A stretch of DNA of 64,000 bases from Apricaphanius iberus (lineage: Eukaryota; Chordata; Actinopteri; Cyprinodontiformes; Aphaniidae): contig JAPXFQ010001391.1 in the NCBI GenBank assembly GCA_028564705.1, positions 744,001 through 808,000 on the forward strand, given 5' to 3'. The notes beneath the pieces were generated by a model, which had not been told where the DNA came from, ran no database searches, and saw only the letters and a list, made by a program, of their open reading frames with translations. Position 1 is the stretch's first letter; every line of letters starts with the position of its first letter. The translations under genes were made by a program, and so were the position numbers. Below, piece after piece: positions 22,870 through 35,616 of the stretch.

Positions 22870-24590
22870 AGATCAACAGGACTGGCCTCCGTCCCATGAT
22901 AATCCACAGATAAATATGTGAGCTCAGCCCTCAGCCACATTTATTTGCCTAGGTAGAAAAACAGGGCAATCCACATTAGAGTCCACCCATATCGTTTTCA
23001 TTGGGCAGTCTGCAATAGTAATTCATTGTTAAATAGCACATTTCAAGCAAACAAAAATCACAGGCGGTTTACTTTTTTTTTTAAAGAGAAACAATTAAAA
23101 ACATATTTTTAATCTGGCTTTTAAAGGAACCCAAAGTTTGCAGATCTCAGTGCTGGATAAAGATGGATATGGAGTTTCAGAGTTAAAGGTTCCGTCTCCT
23201 GTTGTTTTCAGTTTAGTATGGAGCTCAGGAACCCTAGTGGAGATCATAGACTGTAAATACATCTGGGTAGGAATGGATGCAACCTCTCCTGGTATTACCC
23301 ATCACCTCTCCTCAGGACGAGCTCTGCTTGGAGTCCAATTCAGGACAAGAATCTCGAAATACACATTAAACCACACAGGGCAACATAAGCCTGGCAACAT
23401 TCTCAACAACCTACAACCAGTCTGGGGAGATATTGGTCATGTGTGAGCAAAGGTCATTGCTATTATCCAGACGTGGCGAAAAAAAGAAGAAGCATGAGTT
23501 AAGAGACGTTATTACTCAAAGTATTTCTACAAAGCTTTCTACTTTTAATTGAAGAAAACAGGTAGCCATCCCCCTTCTGAGTGAGTCTAAGCACTTTAAT
23601 TAAACGTGCTGCTTCATTAATAATAAAAACAGGAGAAAGCAGTATATCAGTGACAGCTTTAATTTTGTGTTTCATTAAGCTCCACTTTTAAAAAGGTTTC
23701 CTTCATTGAAATTCTTAAACTTTTTTTTTTTCAATACAATCAGTTTTTGTGACTTGCAGAAGCATGCTGCTTGTGAACATATTCTAAAAAACTTCCCTGC
23801 ATCAGTTACACCATTTTTAGATTAATATTCTGGAATAATCGCTGACGATTTCATTGGGTCTTTAACCGCATCCTTCTTTTCAAATACACTTTTTTTACAG
23901 GAACATTGCCTTTTGGCTGCTTTCACAGGGCAGGAAATGTACTGGAATGGATCTTGATGAACATCTGGGGGGGGTTGTATCCGTATATGACCTAAACGTA
24001 GTTCGGCAGTCCCACAATGGAATCAGAAAATAATAGGAAACATTCGGGAAAGTAAGTCGAAAGGACCGGGGTGGAGGTACCTCTGGGGGGCCTAAAGATT
24101 ATGGCCATTTATAAAATGTTTATTATTAAGAGAATACATAATTTGACATGCAAATAATTGTTTTATTGTAATTATTCTCTTTACAGACAGCATGAGTATA
24201 GTTTAAGTTGTAGTACTGATGTCAAGCTCATCTTTCCAACTTTGTTTTTGTCAATTTTGCTTTTCTGTTTTGTTTTCATCACTATTATATAAGAACATTT
24301 AAACAATCTCTCAATAACTAGCCGTAACAGTTGCTAAGGACAGCCACTCATTCTAGAAGTCTGAACAAATCCTTAAAAATAGTTAAACTGTATAATCAGT
24401 TTAATACATCAAAACACTTTTTTTATACTTTCAGACAGCAGACTTGTCAGTAAGATAGATTCTTCTCTGCGCCAGAGAAGCCTGTACCAACTCTCCCACA
24501 GATCTCCCTGGTTAGAGATCGTCCATTTTTTTAATCCAAAACGTCAGCAGAATCATTCAAGCAGAAAGAAAAACACAGCAGGTCCAGTTC
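22870..24590. other. Intergenic gap between the B7-like gene and jpt1
   Basis: The B7-like gene's putative upstream end faces the jpt1 3' end, both on the minus strand. A plus-strand open frame at 23138-23446 has no family resemblance. There are short G runs near 23968-23974. Nothing else was seen. Confidence 0.4.
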
Positions 24591-24612
24591 ACGGTCAAAA
24601 CTGATCTTTAAT

Positions 24613-25750
24613 GTTCAGTTCCACTTGTGCCATTTATTCAATTCAGATTTCTGCAGTGACTTACATCCAGCATGACCAGTTTGTTTAGGATGCAAACAGA
24701 CATGTCCCACGTAAGAAATGCGCAAAGAAAACACATCACAGGAGAAAACCATCATGTATCTAAAATGGTTTGGCTGATATTTTTTCTAGAATGACAGCTG
24801 GTGGACACAGCGGTCATGCATACAGGTGGTATGGACTGAATACTGTCACATGAAATGTACAAAACGATTGTTCGAAACTTCCACTGACCAGGAACAATGA
24901 ACTATATCAGGGTAAAAGCCAAGGGTGAAAGAAAGGCCGGGCTGTCATAAGGTCACTTTTTAAATCTAAGATACACTTAGAAGTCAGGACCAAGAACATC
25001 AACGAATCTGAGTTTTTCCATGTAGCACAGTTCAAAATGAACTTACATGTAAAACATGGGGCAGCAGAAGGACAATAATCGAGGGTTAGTGGCAGAAATT
25101 TCAATTAAAAAGAAAATCTGTTTTCAGACATTGTGAAAGTCTTTTACAGTAAAATTGATGTGGCTTCAGTGTGGCCTTAACACTAGATTCAGTACAAAGA
25201 CTTCAGATTCATGCAACAACCATACAACTAATATTTCACGAATTAAAAATAATAATAAGCGGTTAAATTAATATCAAAACATTTTAACTGTAAAGTTTTT
25301 CCTCACATTCATACTAACCAGACAAGCATGCAAAATGGGAAAAAGAAAAACAGTACAAACAGCAGGTATTTTGTTAATATGATCAAATCACCAAGAGCTT
25401 GTGCTGACGTGATAACGTTTAAGGAGACTTATGACGGGCTGTTTGCTGTAAGCAATATGAGCCTCGCGCCCTTCATGGCCGCTCTAATTCCGGGGGCAAA
25501 GGCCGACTTCCAACCATAAAAATAGGAGTACATAAAGTGCTTCTTTTGAAATAAACAATAAAAACAGTACAAAAACAGCTTTCCAAAAACAGGTATCAAA
25601 ACAATGCACTTGGGGATATGGAGGAGGTGAGTGTCTGCTGGACTTTAGATGGTTCCTGAAGTATGAGCCGATTTTTGTTGTTTTTCAAGAGAAAACAAAA
25701 GAGATGAGTTCAGGGATGAGAGGAGGTACGGAGGAGGAGTTGTGTGGCGT
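24613..25750 (-). other. jpt1 3' UTR
   Basis: Runs from the jpt1 stop codon to minus-strand polyadenylation signals AATAAA (24633-24638 on plus as TTTATT) and ATTAAA (24607-24612). No repeat is recognised inside. Length, about 1.1 kb, is inferred from the signals. Confidence 0.5.
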
Positions 25751-25884
25751 TTAACCCAGGATGAGGCTGGACTTGCCCCCTGGGGGATTTCGGCGGCCGG
25801 GTGGTCCACCTGCGGCGGGTTCCTCAGCCTGCGGCGGCTCCTCCTGCATCTCTGGAGCCGCAATTGGTTCTGCAGCGACGTTTT
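25751..25884 (-). CDS. jpt1: jpt1 coding exon 5, C-terminal PPGGKSS motif
   Basis: Acceptor ACGTTTCAG; stop TAA at 25753-25751. It encodes an acidic/proline-rich stretch and then [14 protein letters not shown], the family's invariant C-terminus. Confidence 0.93.
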
Positions 25885-28800
25885 CTGAAACGTGCAGAAA
25901 TGTGTCAAGTTTGCAAGTAAAACAAGACTACAATAACTTTAACCAGATCACGCAAACACGCCCTTTGGACCCCTGCCAGACTCCTAATCATCTTTATATG
26001 ATCAACTTCTTGGAAATACAAAACATGCTTTTCCCGTTTAACAAACTAATTAAATTTGTTTGGCAAGCTTTGAAAAAACCAATTAACACTCCCTGATAAA
26101 TTCTCTCCAATATGTACATCTTATATTAAGGGCAGCCTAGTTTTTAATTTATGATGTGCTTAAAACGAATCTTTAGCAAGCTAACTTGGGAAATTCACAA
26201 GGCCTTTCAAGAAAAACATTTTACAGGATGGAATGAGGAAAAACATCTGCTTACCATTATCACAGACAGAATTCTCGCAGTCCTACAGAACAACAAAAAA
26301 ATAGATGTCAGATATAGAGGTCAGCATATAGTTGCTTTCAGCTGTTAAAAAAAGAAAAAGGCACGAGAAAACTGCACAGACTTCCAGACTGCGCTCTTTG
26401 AGCTTATCTTGAAATACCTGGGAGTAAATGAGAAGTGTCAGACTTTTTCCTACGGTATAAACAACTCTGAAAATCAGAGGCAAGATGAGGTCAGTATTAC
26501 CACACTGTACATAGGCATCAGTCAGCAGATTCTTCAGACGAAACAAATCACAACCTCATCACTTCACTTTTGACTCCACAGACACTCAGAAGTCATGCTA
26601 AATGTCTACATCAATTGTAAACATTCCCCTTTTTGTCTTTAACTAGCATTTCTGTTTTTATGTCTTTTATACTTTATTTACCGGGGCAGTGCTTCTTCAC
26701 ATACAAAGCATTAATAGTGCTGCAACCAAACTGGAAAAACTACTGTGGTCGCTTTAAAAAATAAAACAAACAAAAGCAGCATAATAGGATTAGTTCTTCT
26801 GGAACTCCCCATCTATTCAAACTCTACAAACATCAAGCTTTAACAATTAGGCTTCAATACAATATCCTAACGGGATGTTCTTTATTGGATGAGAAATAAT
26901 AGAGCACTCCTAAAGCATTGGCCTGAAATCCCAACTGTGTCATGCTGTGATAAAACACAACCAGAACGTTTGGGCCACATGTCATATCAGACACAAACTC
27001 AACATTGAGCATCATAAAGGATCCTACATTAAAACATGGGATTGGCAGCATCATGCTCTGGGGTTCATTTACTTCAGATGAAACAGTCCATCAGTTAATT
27101 AAACAGAATACACATCACATTAATGGTGGGCCTTAAAGAGCCTAGTGTTTGCAATCCGTTGTTCAGGCATGCATTTTTTTTAAGTAGAAGACCACAGTCA
27201 ATGCAATAGTTGAACTTGATATCAACGCTTAAATGTGCTGATCGACATGTTTGGCTATTTTTAACCCCCATCCATCCATTAGCATTTTTAGGAAGTTCCA
27301 TGTCATTGTGTATATACAAAATGGTAAATTATTAGCTCCTCTGTCAATAACTTTGTACTTTGCTTTAAATTTCATTCAGTTTCTCTTCAGTGAATCATTT
27401 GTTTGGGGATATATAGGCATAGATGACCATGTCCCATGCAGAAGTAGGCTTTTATAAATGAAGTGAAAATATTTACTGGTGTTAAGTCATTGAGTATGAT
27501 TTATAAATACCAAATATACTTTAAAAAAGTTTCTATAATACTTTATTTTCTACAGTTAACCACAAATGTATTCCTACCCCTGTCAGAATTAAGTGTAAAT
27601 AATACTTTATTTAACAACTTGTTTCTTCTGACTAAGTAGGATAAATTAATCCGACCTGAAGACCTTTAAGATTGGGGTAATGATTGAGGGCTTCCAACCT
27701 CCAAGACATGGAGCTCATCACAAAAGACGTCAAAGTACGAGTGGAAACGTGCAAAAGGCTCTTCAATAATTCTTAGGGTTTAATTTCTGTACCAATAACA
27801 ATTGTCTTCTAATGATTTAGAAGGGTATAAAAGGGGTATGAATAATGTTGAGCTTAACTTTAGAATTTAATTTAAATTTCTTACAGAGTAATAGAAATTG
27901 GTTCAATATTTATGTGCATTTGATCTACATATCAAGTAGGTCAGCGTGTTTTTCCTAGTTTTTATTCCTTTAGGATGCTCTTCTACTTTAACATATCACT
28001 GTTACCTAATTTTACTTGTTTCTTTACTGACCATTCTTGTCTCTGAATTCCTCAGAGGTCCACAGAGAACAGACCATAATGAAACACTAGGCTGTTAAAG
28101 CTTCTACAGTCTGGCTGGAGCAGAGCCTGATCTGGTTTAGGGGAACATGTGACGCCTTCTTTTAGGGTCATAATATTAACTTCATAAGAAAAATATTTGC
28201 TACTTATGGTGATTGCAATTTATAGTGTGAGAAACAAATCTCTCTTATAGCCACTATAACCATTACAATAAACTTGTGGGAACACGCATGTTTTGTTTTA
28301 AAGAACAATGAAACTTCCCTTTTGAAATTTCACTACAATACAGGTAGTGGTGGATCCTTTTTGCAGTTTCATAATTTGCGGTCTAAAGATTAGTGATCAT
28401 ATGACAGCATGCAAAAATAATGTGTGTCTTAGAGCCCGTCAGTCAAATTCACTTTTAAACTAAGAATTTACAACCCTTCCAGCATCCACCACATCAATTG
28501 TCTCAGAGTACCCCCCCAAAAATGTAATTACAATAAGAACACAGATTACAGAAGTCTGATTTATATACCACCAGTATCAACTGGTGGCTTGTACAGGTCA
28601 TGGCATGAAATGGGACTGATGGTTTAGAGGTTAAAGACACTATGTTTTTGTACCAGAGATCCAAAGTTGTTGTTTTGCACAGTCATGTACCAATAAATAA
28701 GCACATTTAAAAGAGTTTACACACAGATTTAGTTCAAACTTCATAAAAAGATGCTGCCTCTGAAAATAGAAACAAGACCTGCGTGTGGTTGCATGTAAGG

Positions 28801-31800
28801 TTGTCAAAATAATCGATACCTAGATATTAAATCGATACTAAATCTGGTATCTAAATTAGATATTCCGTTTCCGTGGTATAGATTTTTTTCACGTCTATCA
28901 TATGCACAGCCCCCTTCAGAGTACACCGACATGCCAGAGCTCGTGTGTGCCCATACATGAAATGTGAGTATATTATTATTGACATAATGGCTTTGAGTTG
29001 ATATGATTAAGTTAATAGGTTATCGGAGGGAATTTTTCTAAAAATGGAGTATCAAGTTTTTATTCAAGTTTACAATTTTAGTATTGTGACAGAACTAGTT
29101 GCATGTTGTTGCTTATCTGAAAGCTACACAAAAGAATACTCTAATAGCAGAATATTCAGTATCTGTAACCCTAATAGCTAAGATTTTGTAAAAGTGACCT
29201 GCGCCAGATTATTCATATCCATCCATCCCCACAAGGGATTCTCCAGCTGTCTTAGTGGGATTTCATTAACCCTGGAGACACATATTTGGGACCTCCTAAC
29301 TTGAGTTTCGTGCACACAAGAACAGCTGTTTAACATTGACTAGCGTGATTATATTTCTACGAAGAGCAGGCTTCTCCAGAGTCTCAACTCACACAGACAG
29401 GAAATAATACAGTCAGCTGGAGATTCTCTATGTTGTTTGACATAGGACTTGTTTCTTCTCTTGTTTGCAGATATGCCCATCTAACAACTTTGCGAGATCT
29501 TCTGAACATTTTTCTTCCTTCACTGTTTTTATGATTTCTTTATAGATTTTATCTAAGGGTCAGAAGCTTGTGAACCTCATCCAATGTACTAAAAGAAGCA
29601 TGTTTTGTTTATGTTTACAGTGAAAGAGGATCAAAAAGGTCAAAATAAATTTGCTTCCTTTTGTGTTTTTAAAGTTTTCACTTCCTTCTTTTCACCCAAA
29701 GAAACTTGTGATCAGAGGAGCGTTCTTACTGTGGCGGGAGCATCTCCAAAGTGATTGACGGCTTGGTTGATGCCTCTTCTCAGCGGGGCCGAGGGTTCTC
29801 CGCACAGAACACCTGTGGGTTTACCTCCTGCAAAAGCAAGAAGAGATCGGTGAGATAACGGTCGTCATGTGAAATGAAGTATGGTGGATTCATTGGAGAG
29901 AAGCAGCAGGAAAGTCTTGTCTGCAGATTAACAATATTGCCAATTTTCTGACAGATTGAACAGCTCAAAAGCTACATCACAGAACAACTGTATGTGAAGA
30001 TTAACAGCTTTTAACCTATAACATTTAATTATTATAATATAAAATAAGACAATGGATACCCCAGATTTGTCCATAAAACAAAATCATTAAAACCAAGAAA
30101 TCAAAATAAATTAAACTCCACTGAACAAAACAGATATAAATAAATAATGCAAAGTGCATGCTAAAGAACGAGAGAAACCAACATGCCTACACTGTGTTCC
30201 AAATTATTATGCAAATCATATTTTTATCAGATTTACCAAATTACCTATATAAATTGCAGTCATTGTAATTTCCCAGGCATCAACTATTAGAGTACAATTG
30301 AAAGGTTTTTGAACAAACTGCCCAATGATAACAGTATATTTATTAAAAATAAAATGCTCAAAATGCACTCAAATGTATGTTCCAAATTATTATGCACAAC
30401 AGACTTTTCATTTTTATTAAGAGCAAGAATGGTCGTTTGTGAAATTATAAGCATTAGCAGGTTATTACAAACTGAAAGGTAACTGAAATCAAACAGTATT
30501 CAAATCAAAACTTTATTATAGGTGATGTTACATTTGCACATACGACCCCTTGTTCGAAAGGAGCTTCTGAACTCTCCTATCCATTGAATTTGTCATGTTT
30601 TGGATGGTATCTGCTTCAATTGTTTCGCATGAGGACAGAATAGCCTCCCAGAGCTTTTACTTGGATGTGAACTGCCTCCCACCATCATAGACACACCTTT
30701 TGATGATGCTCCAGAGGTTCTCAATAGGGTTGAGGTCAGGGGAGAATGGGTGCCACACCATAAGTTTGTCCCCTTGTATTCCCATAGCAGCCAGAGATGC
30801 AGATGTGTTCTTTGCAGCATGAGACGGTGCATTGTCTTGCATGAAAATTATCTTGCTGCGGAATGCACGGTTCTTCTTTTTGAACCATGGCAGGAAGTGC
30901 GCTTTGAGAAACTCCACATACTTTATGGATGTCATTTTTACCCCGTCAGCGATCCTTAAGGGGCCGACAATCTCTCTCCCCATGATTCCAGCCCAAAACA
31001 TTACTCCACTTTCTCCTTGTTGGCGCCGTAGCCTTGTTTGCGTGGGGTGGCCATCAACCAGTCATCCACCACTCCATTCATCTGGACCATCAAGGGTTGC
31101 ACGGCACTCATCGGTGAACAAAACAGTTTTGAAGTCAGTCTTCATGTATTGTTTGGCCCACTGGAGCCGTTTTTGCTTGTTTGTAGTGGATAGTGGAGGA
31201 CGAAAGGATGGCTTACGCACAGCTGCAAACCTCTGGAGGACCCTGCATCTTGTTCGGGGCACGTTGGAGGCACCAGCAGCTTCAAAAACTTGTCTGCTGC
31301 TAAGACAAGGCATTTTTTCAGCTGCTCTTTAACCCGATGTAATTGCCTGTTGGAAAGAGTCCTCGGTTTTCCCTTATCAGCACGCACACGTGTGTGCTCT
31401 GAATCAGCTACATACTTCTTGATTGTGCGATGATCGCGATGAGGCAAGGTCTTGGCAATGTTGATTGAGGTCATGCCTTGACCTAAACACTCAACAATTT
31501 GTTGCTTCTCAGCGGCCGACAGGTCCTTTTTCTTTCCCATTTTGGTTGAAAATGTAGGCTGGTTAATAATGTGGGACAGCCTTCTTAAGTAGTTTTGCCT
31601 TTAATTGGACACACCTGCCAAACTAATACAGGTGTCTGCAATTGCTTTCAGTGATATAAAGAACCCAGACACACATGACAATCCACAAGTTCAACTGAAA
31701 TACAAAAGGAATCTTACCTTATCACTCCTGAACACTTTTTGTAATAATTTGGAATAATAATTTGGAACACAGTGTATTAGTTATCAGCTATCAGCAGCTC

Positions 31801-34800
31801 ACAGTTAAAGGGAAAACATACCAATGGTATCATTGGCACAGGGGTATGCAAATACATTTTAAGGTCCAGTTAGAGAAATTTTCTTGAGGCCGGGTCCGGA
31901 TGATAATTTTACAGTTTAGTGTGATATACATTTGAGTACCTTATTACTTTTACCCAGTAATTTGCCTGTCAGATCAATTAACTAATTACATTTTTTGACA
32001 ACATTTTGACAAAAAAGTACTGAACATGTGATTTCTTATACATTTAATCTTCTTTCTGTTATGATCAGTCTTTGTCTGCGTCATTTTTTTCCTGTCAGTC
32101 TGTTTCTTCCCCGTCTGTCTGTGTTAGGGCGCTTTCACATGGTACGGGAGTCCGTACTCGGGTACGGTATTTGGTCAAAATCCACTTATTTCGTACCATG
32201 TGAACACAGACTGTACCGTGCCAGGATACGGCCAGAGAGACCTGCCTTGGAGGTAGTATCCGAGTCCAGGTACGAGCGGCCACGTATCATGTGAACACAA
32301 CCCGTACTCTGGCCGTACTCAAGACAATAGACGCGCTCCACGCGGAAATGACGACACCGCCGGCCGAAATTACAGAATCACCTCGCGACCATACAAATAC
32401 CAAAACAACGCGATTCAAGCATCCCACAGCAACACAGCAGATTACAAAACGTCGGGTTTACTGCAAGACTCACCCTGTAGATGGCTTCAGGTAGCAGCTG
32501 ACCGGTAGACCAGTTTGTTTACATTCTAGCCTGTCGCTCGTTTTATGACGTCGGTACTTCTCACTCCCTTGTTTGTTGGAGAACTACAGACTTATTTGTA
32601 TACCGCCACCTGCTGTTTATTTGTAGTAAAACACTGGATTCAAATACGGGCAGAGATCCGTGACATGTGAACAGAAAAAATTACCATTTTCTCTGGCCGT
32701 TTTCTGGTACGGCCACACATGTGAAAACGGCCTTAATCAATCCTAGTTTGTTTCAACTGTTGTCCCTGTGTTTTCCTCCCCTGCTCCCAGATGTTCCCCA
32801 TCTCCTGATTACCTTTCCCACAGTATATATACCCTTCTGTGTTTGTCTGTCCTTGTCGGATCGTTGTCGTTTGTGCAGAGTTCTCGTCATCTGCCTTCCC
32901 TTTTGCTCTGTTGGATTTAAATAAACATGGGCTGCAAAGGCTCTGCGTCTGGGTCCTCTTTAAACCTAAACCTGGCCCTCAAATTTAATGAATAATAGTA
33001 GGATAATGTAAATAATAAAATAAGACATGACAACTGTCCATGTTCACAAATTAACTTCAGCAAACAAAATGAGGAAGGACTTGATTTTCCTATTTCTTAT
33101 GTGGACTTTATTGTCTCAAACTATTTCAAATAATTTAAATCTCAATGCATTTAAAAGCTGAACATATTTAGAGTTTTGCTTTCTTGTTTTGTACTCTAAA
33201 AAAAGTGAGTTTCTTATCCTGCCACATTAAACCTAGGCTTAGATGGAGCCAGAGCTGTTTTCAAGCATGTGTAGAGGTTCTCATAGGTAATGTTGGAATG
33301 GTGTGTGGTTTTGAGAACATTCTTTGTGGAGAAAGCTGCCTCACGGTTTGCTGTGGATCCAAACACAGTCAAGATCAGAAGGGATCTTTCCGCAGACCTG
33401 ATAAAACCGCCTCAGGAACCTTTTTGGCTTTCATGGCCAAATCTGCCTGGAGGTCAACTTACTGCATCTGAAGATTTCCAGGATTTATCCATTTAAAGTA
33501 TTTTGAGAAGCATGCATTCTTTGACAACCTCTCCATCAGTAATGCTTTTTGCTGAGTAAAAATCCAAACAACTGTGAGAGAACTCTTATAATCTCATTAC
33601 TGAGCAGTGGGTATGTGGCTCAATGTCCTGATGTTCTTGTTTTGAGTGGGTATGCTTGTTCAAAACTTTTATATTTTGTATATAGGTGTCGAAAACGGGT
33701 TATTGCCATCCGTGACAAGAAAAGAGTATGGTCAATTCCAGATAAAAAAAATGCTTTATGTGGGAGCACGGGGGTGCAGCTGGTAGCGCAGCTCACCTCA
33801 CAGCTAGAAGGTCCTGGGTTCGATTCCTGCCGGGGACGCTGTGGGTGCTGAGGGTGTGTTTGTTCCTCCATATCATCAGCACCCACACCCTGGATGGGGT
33901 TGGCAAAAGGGCCTTTCTGTGTGGAGTTTGCATGTTCTCCCCGTGTTCCCTTGAGTAGTTAATGTGAGCTACTCCCACAAAAACATGCATCAGTTCTGGG
34001 CTATATACTGCCTCCTCCTGCCTGACCGAGGCGCCTGAGGGGTTGGAGAAGATCTGGCTACAATAGTGTGATTCTTCCACACGCTACGTCCAGCTGGGGG
34101 AGCCCCACCCCCTCACAAGATGGGCCTGCTCACTCCTCAAGCAGGAAGGAGGCTTGAGCTTCAGTGCGGGGCCCTCCTGCGGTCAGCAGAGGGAAGGCAA
34201 TGCCCAGGTAGGAACACTGGGGTGATAATAATGGGAAAAAAACGTGGGATAAAAATAAAATAAAAACAAAAATATACTTTAGTTCGCCGTCCACTTTTAG
34301 TGTTAAATTGCCAACATTTAAAGTCTAGTCTCTGTGTCACTCCCTTTTTTCTTCATCTCAAACTACAAATATCCTCCGTATCACCCCCCGTATATCTACC
34401 CATCGATGCCTGTTTTCTCCCCTTCTCCATTTAAACTGTTCTTGATTCTGTCCTTTTCGCCGCCTGCATCTCTCCTCCTTTCGGCACATAATTTCCCCTT
34501 TCTCTGCAGGTTTTCTTCCTATTTCCACTTGTTTTGTCTCAGTCTACATCTCAATCTTTTTTTCTTTTCCGTCTCAAGGCCCCGATTTTCTCCTTTTTGC
34601 TGCCTATGTCACTCCATTAATCCGTCTCATCAGTTGGTATCTTTCCATTTATTTTTGCAATGTGTTGCTACATATTTTTTTGACTTCTCTCACACTCCTA
34701 TCTGTCTGTGCTTCAGTGTTTCAAAATTTTCCTGACCACGTGGAATGCAGAGTGCTTATTGGCTTGTTGGTAACATGGTCTGGCTAAACTTGCAAGCGAT

Positions 34801-35582
34801 TGGTCTGTGGGTTTCAAAGGACGCTTGAACACCATCGTAAAGACTACAAGAGCTAGTGGTATTAAACTGGTAAACTAGAAGCGCTCAATAAGGTTTAGCC
34901 CATCAGATAACTAGGGATGCACCGATCCAACTTTTTCAGTCCCGATACCGATGGCTGGATTTTGTGTATCTGTCGATACCCGTAACCGATCCGATACTAT
35001 TTGTGACAGTGTGGGAGTCGTGGGATCGAATCCCGCCTGGGCCCTCGTTGTGTACCTTGCCACATGTTGTTGAATTGATAAACTTTATAACTACTGGTGC
35101 CTTTCTTGAAGAGACTAAAGGCACCAGACTTTACAAACTAAACATAACAGACAAAATAACAGATGTAAAATATAAAATGACCACAAAAATAAAATTTCGA
35201 GTGAAAAATTTATCTTTTTTGGTGAATTTGTTGCAGATTTTCCCCATTTTGAATATCGGTTTATAGTATCGGTTAAGTTTAACCGATAACGATACCATTA
35301 CATTAGGCAGTATCGGGGCCGATACCAGTATCGGTATCGGGCATCCCTACAGATAACCAGCAGAATTCAGCACCAATGGGTCAGGCAAATGTATACCCAT
35401 GTACACTATCAATAATGATGATCGTAAGACAAGAGTATGTATGAAGAAATAGATAGACAGATGCACATCAACAAACTCAAAAGCTTCCGACAGGAATAAA
35501 AGAAAAGCGCACACACTATCTTGTTTCTTATTTGTTCCTACTTAGAGGAATCTATTGTGTGTAGACAATTTAAATATTGAAC

Positions 35583-35616
<34 letters not shown>

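Larger units (their letters stand above)
26283..29729. other. jpt1 intron 3
   Basis: Holds Tc1-type relic pieces (26880-27860) and a hAT MITE (28796-29097). The remainder is AT-rich with nothing recognised. Confidence 0.5.
31840..33500 (-). mobile_element. hAT transposon relic, interrupted by later insertions
   Basis: The left flank (31840-31910) has CAGGGGTATGCAAATACATT and a GGCCGGGTCCGGA motif typical of a teleost hAT end. On the minus strand 33390-33280 reads [20 protein letters not shown] and then [13 protein letters not shown], matching the C-terminal dimerisation region of hAT transposases (FGST...EAAFST). Between them lie LTR-like and Harbinger-type sequences. Frames are degraded. 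The two ends are assumed, not proven, to be one element. Confidence 0.5.

Noticed and set aside
30832..31332. 166-codon plus-strand open frame
   Set aside because: Antisense shadow of the Tc1-type transposase.
34334..34735. 133-codon plus-strand open frame
   Set aside because: Produced by pyrimidine-rich low-complexity DNA (Ser/Pro/Phe/Leu-rich), not by selection for coding.
35583..35615. CRISPR-like or other spaced repeat array
   Set aside because: It is a plain AAT microsatellite; no spaced direct repeats of CRISPR type exist in this eukaryotic window.
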